From positions 62,001-126,000 of the forward strand of contig CALUOO010000006.1 of the NCBI GenBank assembly GCA_944322345.1: a stretch of DNA of 64,000 nucleotides. Direction: 5' to 3'. Each line of letters begins with the position of its first letter. Positions within the stretch are counted from its first letter, which is position 1. Positions 50,765 through 59,093 of the stretch are shown here, one piece after another. The stretch is from an uncultured Bacteroides sp. (lineage in GTDB: Bacteria > Bacteroidota > Bacteroidia > Bacteroidales > Bacteroidaceae). Position numbers and translations under genes: made by a program. The notes under the pieces were generated by a model. That model had not been told where the DNA came from and searched no databases. It worked only from the letters and a program-made list of their open reading frames with translations.

Positions 50765-51775
50765 ATGAGCGAAAAGACATATACAATGCAAGATTACAAA
50801 TCAGGCCAGCCACGCTGGTGTCCGGGATGCGGCGACCACGCTTTCCTGAACTCACTGCACAAGGCCATGGCCGAATTGGGAGTAGCTCCACACAACATTG
50901 CCGTCATTTCCGGTATCGGCTGCTCCTCCCGTCTGCCCTATTACGTCAACACATACGGCTTCCACACCATCCACGGACGTGCTGCAGCTGTAGCAACAGG
51001 AGCCAAAGTGGCCAATCCAGACCTGACCATCTGGCAGATCTCAGGCGACGGTGACGGACTTGCCATTGGAGGTAACCACTTTATCCACGCCGTACGACGC
51101 AACATCGACCTGAACATGATCCTGCTCAACAACCGTATCTACGGACTGACCAAAGGACAATACTCTCCGACTTCCGCACGTGGATTCGTCAGCAAATCGT
51201 CTCCCTACGGAACCGTAGAAGACCCCTTCCGTCCGGCAGAACTGGCATTCGGTGCACGCGGCCGCTTCTTCGCACGCTGTGTAGCTGTAGACGGACCGGC
51301 ATCTGTAGAAGTGCTGACCGCAGCAGCCCGTCATAAAGGCGCTTCGGTGATAGAGGTTCTGCAGAACTGTGTCATCTTCAACGACGGAACACACGCATCT
51401 GTAGCCACCAAAGAGGGACGTGCCAAAAACGCCATCTATCTGGAACACGGCAAACCCATGCTGTTTGGTGAGAACAAGGAATTCGGTCTGATGCAAGAAG
51501 GATTCGGCCTGAAGGTTGTCCGACTGGGAGAAAACGGCATCACCGAGAAAGACATTCTGGTGCACGACGCCCACTGTCAGGATGCAACACTCCAGCTACA
51601 TCTTGCCCTGATGGAAGGTCCCGACTTCCCTATCGCACTCGGTGTGATCCGCGACGTAGAGGCGCCTACTTACGACGAGGCAGTAGCCGCACAGGTAGAA
51701 GAGATCAAAGGCAAGAAGAAATATCACAATTTCAAGGAGTTGCTGATGACCAACGACACTTGGGAAGTGAAATAA
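50765..51775 (+). CDS. korB: 2-oxoacid:ferredoxin oxidoreductase, beta subunit
   Basis: 336 residues. CPGCGDHAFLNSLHKAMAEL and GDGDGLAIGGNHFIHAVRRN plus NNRIYGLTKGQYSPTS are the thiamine-pyrophosphate and cluster motifs of KorB. Pairs with korA, and ends with an intrinsic terminator. Central carbon metabolism in anaerobic Bacteroides. Confidence 0.95.
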   Translation: MSEKTYTMQDYKSGQPRWCPGCGDHAFLNSLHKAMAELGVAPHNIAVISGIGCSSRLPYYVNTYGFHTIHGRAAAVATGAKVANPDLTIWQISGDGDGLAIGGNHFIHAVRRNIDLNMILLNNRIYGLTKGQYSPTSARGFVSKSSPYGTVEDPFRPAELAFGARGRFFARCVAVDGPASVEVLTAAARHKGASVIEVLQNCVIFNDGTHASVATKEGRAKNAIYLEHGKPMLFGENKEFGLMQEGFGLKVVRLGENGITEKDILVHDAHCQDATLQLHLALMEGPDFPIALGVIRDVEAPTYDEAVAAQVEEIKGKKKYHNFKELLMTNDTWEVK

Positions 51776-51805
51776 GACATCCGTAACCTTATACGGACAA
51801 TGCAA

Positions 51806-51845
51806 GGGGCAGGCAAGGATTTCACTCCATGCCTGCCCCCTTTTT
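51806..51845 (+). terminator. Terminator of korAB
   Basis: Stem GGGGCAGGC/GCCTGCCCC followed by TTTTT, 30 bp after the korB stop. Confidence 0.85.
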
Positions 51846-51866
51846 ATACCCATCTACAAGCCCGTT

Positions 51867-51954
51867 GTTGGGAAAGGTTAGCCAACATGTCAGCAAAGGT
51901 TACCCAATCTGTTGGCAAAGGTTAGCTGACACGTTGGGAAAGGTTAGCTGACAA
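51867..51954. repeat. Four 22-bp modular palindromes (locus 1)
   Basis: Units at 51867, 51889, 51911 and 51933, each about GTYRGSAAAGGTTASCYRAC plus 2 nt. The arms come as GTTGGG/CCAAC or GTCAGC/GCTGAC types in mixed order, so units can pair with each other. A similar cluster lies at 63639-63726. Probably a host intergenic repeat family. Confidence 0.85.
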
Positions 51955-51963
51955 AGCACCTTC

Positions 51964-52941
51964 CTATAGCATTAATTCAATGATTTCTTGGGTTTCATAA
52001 TTAAAACGAAGACGATGCTCTATCTTTTCTCCACTATAAAAAATTACCCGAAGAGTAAAGTCTGCATAAGTTTCTGTTATCACTTCATGAGAGGTGGAAT
52101 ATTGGGGAGCATGCTCTTCGTTTGGATATTTCTGATTTACGAAAGATTCTATATCTAAAATCTGCTTTTTCTTATTCCAGTCACATACTCTTTGTATGTT
52201 ACCTCCTTCATAAATAAAAACAATATGATTATTAACAAATTGAATGATTGAGTTAAATGAATTAAGAGGGAAATATAATTCTTTATTTTCAGCATTAGCC
52301 TCTTCCTTATATATCTCAAGGATTGTATTTGTATTTATATCTACTGTAATATAATAACAGCAAGAAATCCCCCATTCATATTCTTCTTTATCAAGTCCCC
52401 CTTGAATTACCAAAAAACATTCATTATTCATTCCTACTAATCTCCCATTACCTTCTCTAATGTCACCAAGAGCTACATTTTGAATTCCTATAGGAATACA
52501 CTCAATAAACTCTCCCGATAAAGTACATTTACTAACATACGTTTGATAAATTGGTATTCCTTTAGTATTAATAGACGCATAATTTTTAAATTTTATATTC
52601 CAATAAACAAGAATATTATTATCTGTATCTATAATAGAAAACACTTGGTATTCAAAAGGCTCAATCTTACCATATCCCAAATTTATCATGAGAGGATCAG
52701 GCTGAGTTAATGGCATTTTCCATATATCGCTGCCATCTTTCTTATTTTCCTTACATAAGAAAGTAGAACCTGTTTTATAATCTTCAACTATACCATATTG
52801 ATGAACGGAATCTTTAGAAGCAAAAGCCCAATACAAAGGTTCATCCACTTCTTGCTCTAAATAAATATCTTCTTCTTTTTCCTCATTACATCCTATACAC
52901 ACAACCATAATCCCCAAAACAAACAATAATAATTTTTTCAT
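51964..52941 (-). CDS. Lipoprotein of unknown function, low GC
   Basis: 325 residues. SPII signal MKKLLLFVLGIMVVCIGC (lipobox IGC). The body is beta-rich with aromatic strands (FEYQVFSIIDTDNNILVYWN; GGLDKEEYEWGISCCYY), perhaps a beta-propeller. Its AT content and codon use differ clearly from korAB and the ABC permease on either side, so it may have been acquired recently. No family recognised. Confidence 0.82.
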   Translation of the reverse strand: MKKLLLFVLGIMVVCIGCNEEKEEDIYLEQEVDEPLYWAFASKDSVHQYGIVEDYKTGSTFLCKENKKDGSDIWKMPLTQPDPLMINLGYGKIEPFEYQVFSIIDTDNNILVYWNIKFKNYASINTKGIPIYQTYVSKCTLSGEFIECIPIGIQNVALGDIREGNGRLVGMNNECFLVIQGGLDKEEYEWGISCCYYITVDINTNTILEIYKEEANAENKELYFPLNSFNSIIQFVNNHIVFIYEGGNIQRVCDWNKKKQILDIESFVNQKYPNEEHAPQYSTSHEVITETYADFTLRVIFYSGEKIEHRLRFNYETQEIIELML

Positions 52942-53009
52942 ACTTCTAGAATTATTAAATGGTTAATAAACAAATCGAAAAACAGAAAAAGAAAGTCACC
53001 ACAGAACAC

Positions 53010-53218
53010 AAAAGAAGCGTGGAACGTCCCTTATCATACTCCGAGGTATTTGGCGTGACCCGCATCAACGATAAGTTCCGCCCACGCTATAGCGCAGACG
53101 TTTACAGAACTTATTCACATTGATGCCTCTTTCTATCGCCAAATTTTCGGAGTATCCTATCGAATAAATTAGCAAACGCTAATAATCAAATGTCTGTTTC
53201 TTTGTTGTTCCTAAAAGA
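53010..53218 (-). ncRNA. Structured RNA resembling 6S RNA
   Basis: The minus strand can fold into a long rod: ACTCCGAAAATTTGGCG pairs with CGCCAAATACCTCGGAGT (positions 53137-53153 with 53038-53055), then GCATCAA/TTGATGC and AATAAGTTC/GAACTTATC close a loop, with a bulge of about 11 nt versus 6 nt. This is the shape of bacterial 6S RNA, which traps RNA polymerase. A promoter lies upstream (53226). Ends are approximate. Not proven to be 6S. Confidence 0.55.
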
Positions 53219-53225
53219 AACGGTG

Positions 53226-53233
53226 CAAATATA
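53226..53233 (-). promoter_or_regulatory. Promoter of the structured RNA (-7 box)
   Basis: Minus-strand TATATTTG with a TTTTGG-like -33 region about 20 bp upstream, preceding the RNA start at about 53218. Confidence 0.6.
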
Positions 53234-53252
53234 CAGCTTTTCAATCAGTACC

Positions 53253-53289
53253 AAAAAACATTGGGATGAATAAAAAAAACATCCCAATG
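53253..53289 (-). terminator. Terminator of the permease-rbfA operon
   Basis: Minus-strand 10-bp stem CATTGGGATG/CATCCCAATG followed by TTTTTT, 52 bp after the permease stop at 53341. Two imperfect repeats of CATTGRRATGAAT follow at 53302 and 53323. Confidence 0.85.
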
Positions 53290-53340
53290 ATTGAGAACAA
53301 ACATTGAGATGAATTATAAAAACATTGGAATAAATAGAAT

Positions 53341-54567
53341 CTACAGCAGCCTTTTGCTCAGATAACGTACCGGATACCACACAGAGAGGAACCCGACAGC
53401 CAGTACAGTGACAAAAATCAGCACGATATCCCATGCGTGCACACTGACCGGATAGGCATCTACAACAAACGTTCCGTTGCCTCCTCCTAGGGTAATCAGC
53501 CCGAAGTATTGCTGCAGGAAGCAAAGCGCCAATCCTAGCACAATGCCAATCAGCGCACCGAACAGGGAAATCAGACGTCCCTCGAAAAGGAAGATACGGG
53601 AAATCAGACGGTCGTCGGCTCCCAAATTACGGAGTGTCACCACATCTTCTTTCTTATCCAATATCAGCATCGAAAGCGAGCCGATGACATTGAAGCAGGC
53701 CACCATCAATATAAAAGTAAGGAACAAGTAGGATATCAGCTTTTCAATCTCCATGATGCGGAATACATCGGCCTGCTGTTCGTAACGGTTCTGAACAATA
53801 AAGCGATCGCCCAACATTTCGGCAATCTTAGACTGCACGGAAGCAACAGACATGCCGGGTTTCACCTTCAGCTCGATGGCAGAAACCTCTGTGGTATAGT
53901 CCATCATCCGGCGAAGGAAATGAAGAGGAGTCAGGATGTAGCTGGCATCATATTCCGGCTGATTAACGGCAAACACCACGCCGGGCGAATAGAGATACTC
54001 CTTGCGGAACGATGCACCGGGATTCGCCATATTCACCTTGGCATTCCGCTTGGGCAGATAGACCTGCAAGGGATCAACAAACTGGATGCCTGTCCCCAAC
54101 GTAGAGATCAGTTCCACCCCCATAATACCATAGTCTACAATAGAATCGTGAAGAATAAAATCGCCACTTCCATACAGAATACTGTCGATGGCAGTCAGTT
54201 GTTCAAAATTGTCCTCTACCCCTTTCAGCACCACCATAGCCTGACGGTCTTTGTATTGCACCATGGCATTCTCTTCCAGCGTCTGGGTAGAAATCTCCAC
54301 TTCGGGCAAAGCACACACCGCACGGATACGCTCATCCTGTGCGTCAAACACTTTCCCTTCGCGGACAGTGATTTTCAGTTCCGGATCGAAAGCCGTAAAG
54401 AAGCTGGCCACCATATCCTGAAATCCGTTGAACACGGAGAGAGTACACACCAAAGCCAGTGTGGCAAGTGCTACTCCGCACACGGAAATGGCGGAAATAA
54501 TGTTGATGGCGTTGTGTTTCTTCTTCGAGAAGAGATAACGCCGCGCTATGTAGAACGGGAAGTTCAC
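53341..54567 (-). CDS. LolC/LolE-like ABC transporter permease (FtsX family)
   Basis: 408 residues. Four membrane segments: near residue 20 (INIISAISVCGVALATLALV), around 280 (ISYLFLTFILMVACFNVIGS), 330 and 380 (VLIFVTVLAVGFLSVWYPVR), with a large periplasmic loop. Matches lipoprotein-releasing permeases (LolC/E). The start overlaps the end of rbfA by 4 bp. No ATPase gene in the window. Confidence 0.87.
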   Translation of the reverse strand: MNFPFYIARRYLFSKKKHNAINIISAISVCGVALATLALVCTLSVFNGFQDMVASFFTAFDPELKITVREGKVFDAQDERIRAVCALPEVEISTQTLEENAMVQYKDRQAMVVLKGVEDNFEQLTAIDSILYGSGDFILHDSIVDYGIMGVELISTLGTGIQFVDPLQVYLPKRNAKVNMANPGASFRKEYLYSPGVVFAVNQPEYDASYILTPLHFLRRMMDYTTEVSAIELKVKPGMSVASVQSKIAEMLGDRFIVQNRYEQQADVFRIMEIEKLISYLFLTFILMVACFNVIGSLSMLILDKKEDVVTLRNLGADDRLISRIFLFEGRLISLFGALIGIVLGLALCFLQQYFGLITLGGGNGTFVVDAYPVSVHAWDIVLIFVTVLAVGFLSVWYPVRYLSKRLL

Positions 54568-54896
54568 TTCAGCAAAGCATCAATCTTCTCAATATAATCC
54601 AGTGAATCATCCACAAAGAACTTCAGCTCGGGGATGATGCGCAGCTGATAGCGTACGCGGGTTCCCAGCTCGTAACGGATGGTCTTCATGTTGTCGTTGA
54701 TGTTCTTCACTGTCTCTTCGGCCTTATCCGAAGGAAATATGCTGAGGTAGACACGAGCAATACTCATATCGGGGCTGATACGTACAGCACTGACAGATAC
54801 CAGCATACCATGCATGGCTTTGGTCTGCAACAGAAACATTTCGCTCAGTTCCTTTTGCAGCAGGCGGGAAATCTTGTTCTGTCTGGTTGTTTCCAT
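54564..54896 (-). CDS. rbfA: Ribosome-binding factor A
   Basis: 110 residues. METTRQNKISRLLQKELSEM and SAVRISPDMSIARVYLSIFP with LGTRVRYQLRIIPELKFFVD are RbfA signatures. It matures the 30S subunit and is paired here with the permease gene in a small operon. Confidence 0.95.
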   Translation of the reverse strand: METTRQNKISRLLQKELSEMFLLQTKAMHGMLVSVSAVRISPDMSIARVYLSIFPSDKAEETVKNINDNMKTIRYELGTRVRYQLRIIPELKFFVDDSLDYIEKIDALLK

Positions 54897-54971
54897 AATC
54901 TTTAAGTTTTTGAGTTTTTAAGTTCTTGAGTTCTATGAGCTTGACAAATGAACGAATGAACAAGCAATTCT

Positions 54972-55610
54972 TTATTTAACCCGTATAATCGTCAGTCCGT
55001 CACGCAGAGGAAGAATCACCTTTTCTACCCGTTGGTCGGCAGCCACCAGATCGTTGAATGCCTTGATGCCGATAGTCTGTGTGTCGGCACTACGGGGTTC
55101 TTCGAGCACATGCCCATCCCACAGTGTATTGTCGGCAATGATATAGCCTCCCTTAGAGAGATGTGCCAGCGTCATTTCATAATAGTCAATATACCTGCGC
55201 TTGTCTCCGTCGATAAAGGCCATGTCGAACGTAATGCCCAATTGGGGTACGAGTTCCAGCGCATCGCCTATATAGAAACGGATTTTGTCGGCAAACGGAG
55301 AGCCCTCGAGCCACGGACGAGTAAAGTCTTCCTGTTCATCATTGATCTCGAACGTATGCAACATACCGTCCTCGGGCAGACCTTCGGCCAAGCAAAGGGC
55401 GGAATAGCCGCTATAAGTTCCTATCTCAAGAATCTGACGAGGACGAATCATTTCGACAAACATCTTGAGCATACGTCCCTGCAAATGTCCCGAAGCCATC
55501 CGGGGGCGCAATAGCTTGACATGTGTATCACGATAGAGTGCTTTCAAATAGTCACTCTCCGGATCGATGTGCCGCAAGATATATTCATCTATAGATTCTG
55601 TCTCCTGCAT
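54972..55610 (-). CDS. O-methyltransferase (class I, CCoAOMT-like)
   Basis: 212 residues from ATG 55610 (MQETESIDEYILRHIDPESD). SAM motif ILEIGTYSGYSALCLAEGLP near residue 60 and FDMAFIDGDKRRYIDYYEM carry the metal and substrate sites of the family. The longer frame has a poorer context. Substrate unknown. Confidence 0.88.
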   Translation of the reverse strand: MQETESIDEYILRHIDPESDYLKALYRDTHVKLLRPRMASGHLQGRMLKMFVEMIRPRQILEIGTYSGYSALCLAEGLPEDGMLHTFEINDEQEDFTRPWLEGSPFADKIRFYIGDALELVPQLGITFDMAFIDGDKRRYIDYYEMTLAHLSKGGYIIADNTLWDGHVLEEPRSADTQTIGIKAFNDLVAADQRVEKVILPLRDGLTIIRVK

Positions 55611-55692
55611 AGTGTTTATTATTAGGTTGACAAGTGGACGAGCAGGCAAGAAAGTCAGTTCTTCGGTATATACCAGTCCACTTGTCTACTGA

Positions 55693-57150
55693 TTACAAAT
55701 AACGGTTTTTATTGGGCAGAGCAGTTTCCTCGGCATGCTTCAAAGCATCCTCTACCACATTGATTTCGAGGAATGAAGTCTGTGTCCCGGCTTTTCCACT
55801 ACTCAAGTAACCCACCATATCGGTCGGCTGCAAACGTCCTTCTTTCAACAAGCGACGAAGAGCTGCAAAATAATACTCCTGTCCGTTGGCAAGTTCGGGC
55901 ATATAGATGGCCTCCACACCGTATGAAAGTGCCAGATGACGCATAGTCTTTTCTTTATAACAGATGGCAAGCACCGGATATTTGCCACGGAAAGCAGCAA
56001 GGTTACGGGCTGTGCGTCCGCTATAGCTGTCGGTAATAATGGCACGGATTTTCAGTTTCGAAGTAGCCTTCACTGCCTGCTTGGCAAGAAAAGCTGTCAC
56101 GTCGTTACTGTTTTCATCCAATGGTATACGAATGTCATTTTCTTCCAGTTTATCTTTCTCGGCCTGTGCAGCAATCTTGGTCATCGTCTGTACCGCTTCA
56201 ACAGGATATTTACCATAAGCAGTCTCACCGCTAAGCATCAGTGCGTCGGTACGGTAATAGATAGCATTTGCAATGTCTGTCACCTCGGCACGAGTAGGAC
56301 GCGGGTTGTTGATCATCGTATGCAGCATCTGAGTCGCTACGATAACAGGCTTTTTCGCCAAAATACATTTACGGATCAGGATACGCTGAATACCGGGAAT
56401 ACGTTCCTGTGCCACCTCAATACCCAAGTCGCCACGAGCCACCATAATTCCGTCGGCAACTTCGAGGATCTCATCAATATTGTCTACACCTTCCTGATTC
56501 TCTATCTTGGCAATAATCTTGATATCGCTGCCATGTGCATCCAGTATTTCACGGATGTCGAGCACATCCTGACGATTGCGTACAAAAGAGTGAGCAATGA
56601 AGTCAATGTCTTTCTCGATAGCATAAAGAATATTATTGCGGTCTTTCTCTGTAAGCGAAGGAAGATTAATACGCACTCCGGGCACATTGACACTCTTACG
56701 CGATCCGAGTGTGGCTTCATTCTTCACCTCACAAGTCAGATATTCGTCCGTCTTTTCAATCACTTCCAGTTCAAGGTCACCATCGTCAATCAGAATCGTT
56801 CCTCCGACTTTCAGATCGTGCACAAAGTTGGGATAAGTCACGGCAATACACTCGCGGGTAGTTTCCTGTTCCGGATTTCCTACGATTCTTACACGTTCAC
56901 CTATTTTATATGGAATGGGTTCGGCATTGGCTGTTGTACGGACTTCAGGTCCCTTTGTATCCATCAAAATGGCAATCCGATTAGACACCTCACGTACATT
57001 GGCTATCAGCGTTTCAAATCCTTCACGACTGGCATGTGCCGTATTCATACGCACCACATTCATTCCAGCTTTAAACAATTGCCGGATGAATTCCACATCA
57101 CAACGCCTATCCGAGATAGAAGCAACAATTTTTGTTTGTTTCAATAACAT
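55693..57150 (-). CDS. pyk: Pyruvate kinase
   Basis: 485 residues. Motifs MDTKGPEVRT, IIAKIENQEGVDNIDEILEV, DGIMVARGDLGIEVA and a C-terminal domain with SGKAGT. Catalyses PEP + ADP to pyruvate + ATP. Full length for the family. Confidence 0.96.
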   Translation of the reverse strand: MLLKQTKIVASISDRRCDVEFIRQLFKAGMNVVRMNTAHASREGFETLIANVREVSNRIAILMDTKGPEVRTTANAEPIPYKIGERVRIVGNPEQETTRECIAVTYPNFVHDLKVGGTILIDDGDLELEVIEKTDEYLTCEVKNEATLGSRKSVNVPGVRINLPSLTEKDRNNILYAIEKDIDFIAHSFVRNRQDVLDIREILDAHGSDIKIIAKIENQEGVDNIDEILEVADGIMVARGDLGIEVAQERIPGIQRILIRKCILAKKPVIVATQMLHTMINNPRPTRAEVTDIANAIYYRTDALMLSGETAYGKYPVEAVQTMTKIAAQAEKDKLEENDIRIPLDENSNDVTAFLAKQAVKATSKLKIRAIITDSYSGRTARNLAAFRGKYPVLAICYKEKTMRHLALSYGVEAIYMPELANGQEYYFAALRRLLKEGRLQPTDMVGYLSSGKAGTQTSFLEINVVEDALKHAEETALPNKNRYL

Positions 57151-57226
57151 AATCTTTTTACCTATATTTATATATTCCTTGTATTATTTCTATGTTGAGA
57201 CTGACTGAAAAATAACCAACGAAAGA

Positions 57227-57643
57227 TTACTTTATCAATGCTTCGACAGCCAGCCGATAAGAGTCGAGCCCAAATCCGCAAATAACTCCCTTGCAGGCAC
57301 AGGCAATCATCGATACATGACGGAACGCCTCACGAGCATGTACATTCGAAATGTGTACCTCTATCACTGGAGCAGGGACAGCCCGAATGGCATCCTGCAA
57401 TGCAATAGAAGTATGCGTATAAGCACCGGCATTCAGTACAATGCCATCTGCCTCAAAACCTGTTTTCTGGATACAATCGATCAGTTCACCTTCTATATTC
57501 GACTGAAAATAGTCTATTTCTACCTCTGTATACCTGCTACGCAAGCTGGCGAGATAATCTTCAAACGTCATGCTTCCATAAATGGAAGGTTCGCGTTTGC
57601 CCAGCAGATTGATGTTTGGGCCATTTATAATCTGTATCTTCAT
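57227..57643 (-). CDS. aroQ: 3-dehydroquinate dehydratase, type II
   Basis: 138 residues from ATG 57643 (MKIQIINGPNINLLGKREPS). Catalytic Tyr in YGSMTFEDY, N/H pattern in IVLNAGAYTHTSIALQDAI and EVHISNVHAREAFRHVS. Shikimate pathway. Divergent from xerD with 88 bp between starts. Confidence 0.95.
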   Translation of the reverse strand: MKIQIINGPNINLLGKREPSIYGSMTFEDYLASLRSRYTEVEIDYFQSNIEGELIDCIQKTGFEADGIVLNAGAYTHTSIALQDAIRAVPAPVIEVHISNVHAREAFRHVSMIACACKGVICGFGLDSYRLAVEALIK

Positions 57644-57664
57644 CGCTGCAAATTGTTTTTTCTT

Positions 57665-57672
57665 TACCTTTG
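57665..57672 (+). promoter_or_regulatory. xerD promoter (-7 box)
   Basis: TACCTTTG matches TAnnTTTG 60 bp upstream of the xerD ATG at 57732. Confidence 0.6.
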
Positions 57673-57731
57673 CGGTATCAAGAAACACTATTTCAAGTTG
57701 CAAAGATAGTGCAAAAAGGCAGAAAGAAGAA

Positions 57732-58685
57732 ATGGAAATCAGCGAAAAAATGCAGAAGCGAGAACAACGCAAGAAGCTCGTCGAAAGATACAGACAATAT
57801 CTGAAGCTTGAAAAATCACTTTCAAACAACACTCTAGACGCCTACCTGAGCGATCTTGACAAGCTGATGAGCTTCCTGCTGCTTGAAGGTATCGAGCCAA
57901 CAGAGACCTGCCCGGCTGATCTGGAACGTTTTCTGGCAGGGCTACATGATATCGGCATTCACGCACGTTCTCAAGCACGTATTCTCTCGGGAATAAAAGC
58001 CTTCTTTCACTTTTTGCTGATCAGCAATTATATCGAAAGCGACCCCTGCGAACTGATTGAAGGACCTAAAATCGGCTTTAAGCTTCCTCCGGTACTGAGC
58101 GTTGAAGAAATAGATTCCATCATTGCCGCTATCGATCTGAGCAAACCAGAGGGACAGCGCAACCGGGCTATACTCGAAACCCTTTACAGCTGCGGATTAC
58201 GTGTATCTGAACTTGTCAACCTGAAACTGTCGGAACTCTACTTCAATGAAGGATTCATCAAAGTAGAGGGGAAGGGAAACAAGCAACGCCTTGTACCGAT
58301 TTCTTCACGGGCGATACAAGAAATCACTCTCTATTTTGACGACCGCAACCGAATAGAAATCAAACCGGGATATGAAGATTTTGTATTCATCAGTTTCCGA
58401 CGGGGAAAATCACTCTCACGCATCATGATCTTCCACATGATCAAGGAACTGGCACAAATAGCCGGTATCACCAAAAACATCAGTCCACATACATTCCGGC
58501 ACTCTTTTGCCACCCACCTGCTGGAAGGAGGTGCCAACCTCCGTGCCATCCAAAGTATGCTTGGACACGAATCCATCGCCACGACCGAAATCTACACACA
58601 CATCGACCGTAGCATGCTCCGAAGTGAAATAATAGAGCATCATCCCCGAAACATCATGTACAGGGAAAAGAAAAAAGACTTGTAA
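57732..58685 (+). CDS. xerD: Tyrosine recombinase XerD
   Basis: 317 residues from ATG 57732 (MEISEKMQKREQRKKLVERY). Catalytic Arg in SCGLRVSELVNL, HTFRHSFATHLLEGGA with HxxR, LGHESIATTEIYTHID with His and Tyr. Resolves chromosome dimers with XerC at dif. Transcribed away from aroQ. Confidence 0.93.
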   Translation: MEISEKMQKREQRKKLVERYRQYLKLEKSLSNNTLDAYLSDLDKLMSFLLLEGIEPTETCPADLERFLAGLHDIGIHARSQARILSGIKAFFHFLLISNYIESDPCELIEGPKIGFKLPPVLSVEEIDSIIAAIDLSKPEGQRNRAILETLYSCGLRVSELVNLKLSELYFNEGFIKVEGKGNKQRLVPISSRAIQEITLYFDDRNRIEIKPGYEDFVFISFRRGKSLSRIMIFHMIKELAQIAGITKNISPHTFRHSFATHLLEGGANLRAIQSMLGHESIATTEIYTHIDRSMLRSEIIEHHPRNIMYREKKKDL

Positions 58686-58714
58686 GCCTTTCTGGCGTTG
58701 CAATGGCCTTTTTA

Positions 58715-58799
58715 CCGACACCCGGATGTCGGTACTCCCGAGACCCGGGTGTCAGACATACCGAGATGGGGGTGTCGGTATGATCGAGATGGGGATCAC
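58715..58799. repeat. GC-rich repeat cluster after xerD
   Basis: A perfect stem CCGACA(cccgga)TGTCGG at 58715-58732 is followed by related pieces around CGAGATGGGGGTGTCGG and CGAGATGGGG. This may terminate xerD and also looks like an intergenic repeat. The rest of 58800-59010 shows only AT-rich DNA apart from the promoter at 59013. Confidence 0.6.
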
Positions 58800-59012
58800 G
58801 GGAAAAATCAATCTGCAATATTCAGCCATACGCTTCTAAACAAAAAATTTCAACAGCCTCACAAGAAAATCAGAAAACTGTAAAAAAAACTGCATCTTGA
58901 CAACAGTTGATTTCAGAAGCACGAAACGTCTGTTTTGGGAGTAATATGCAAAACGTTTTATTAAATTATAATAAAAAAAATCTTTATCCGCACTCTTCTT
59001 TTTAAGAATTAA

Positions 59013-59020
59013 TATCTTTG
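59013..59020 (+). promoter_or_regulatory. Promoter of the TPR lipoprotein (-7 box)
   Basis: TATCTTTG matches TAnnTTTG about 74 bp upstream of the ATG at 59094. Confidence 0.7.
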
Positions 59021-59093
59021 CCTTGCTCTTTTGTATATATAAGGAGTCGTATGAGAATAGACATTCAATTACAAACATTTAAATTATACAAAA

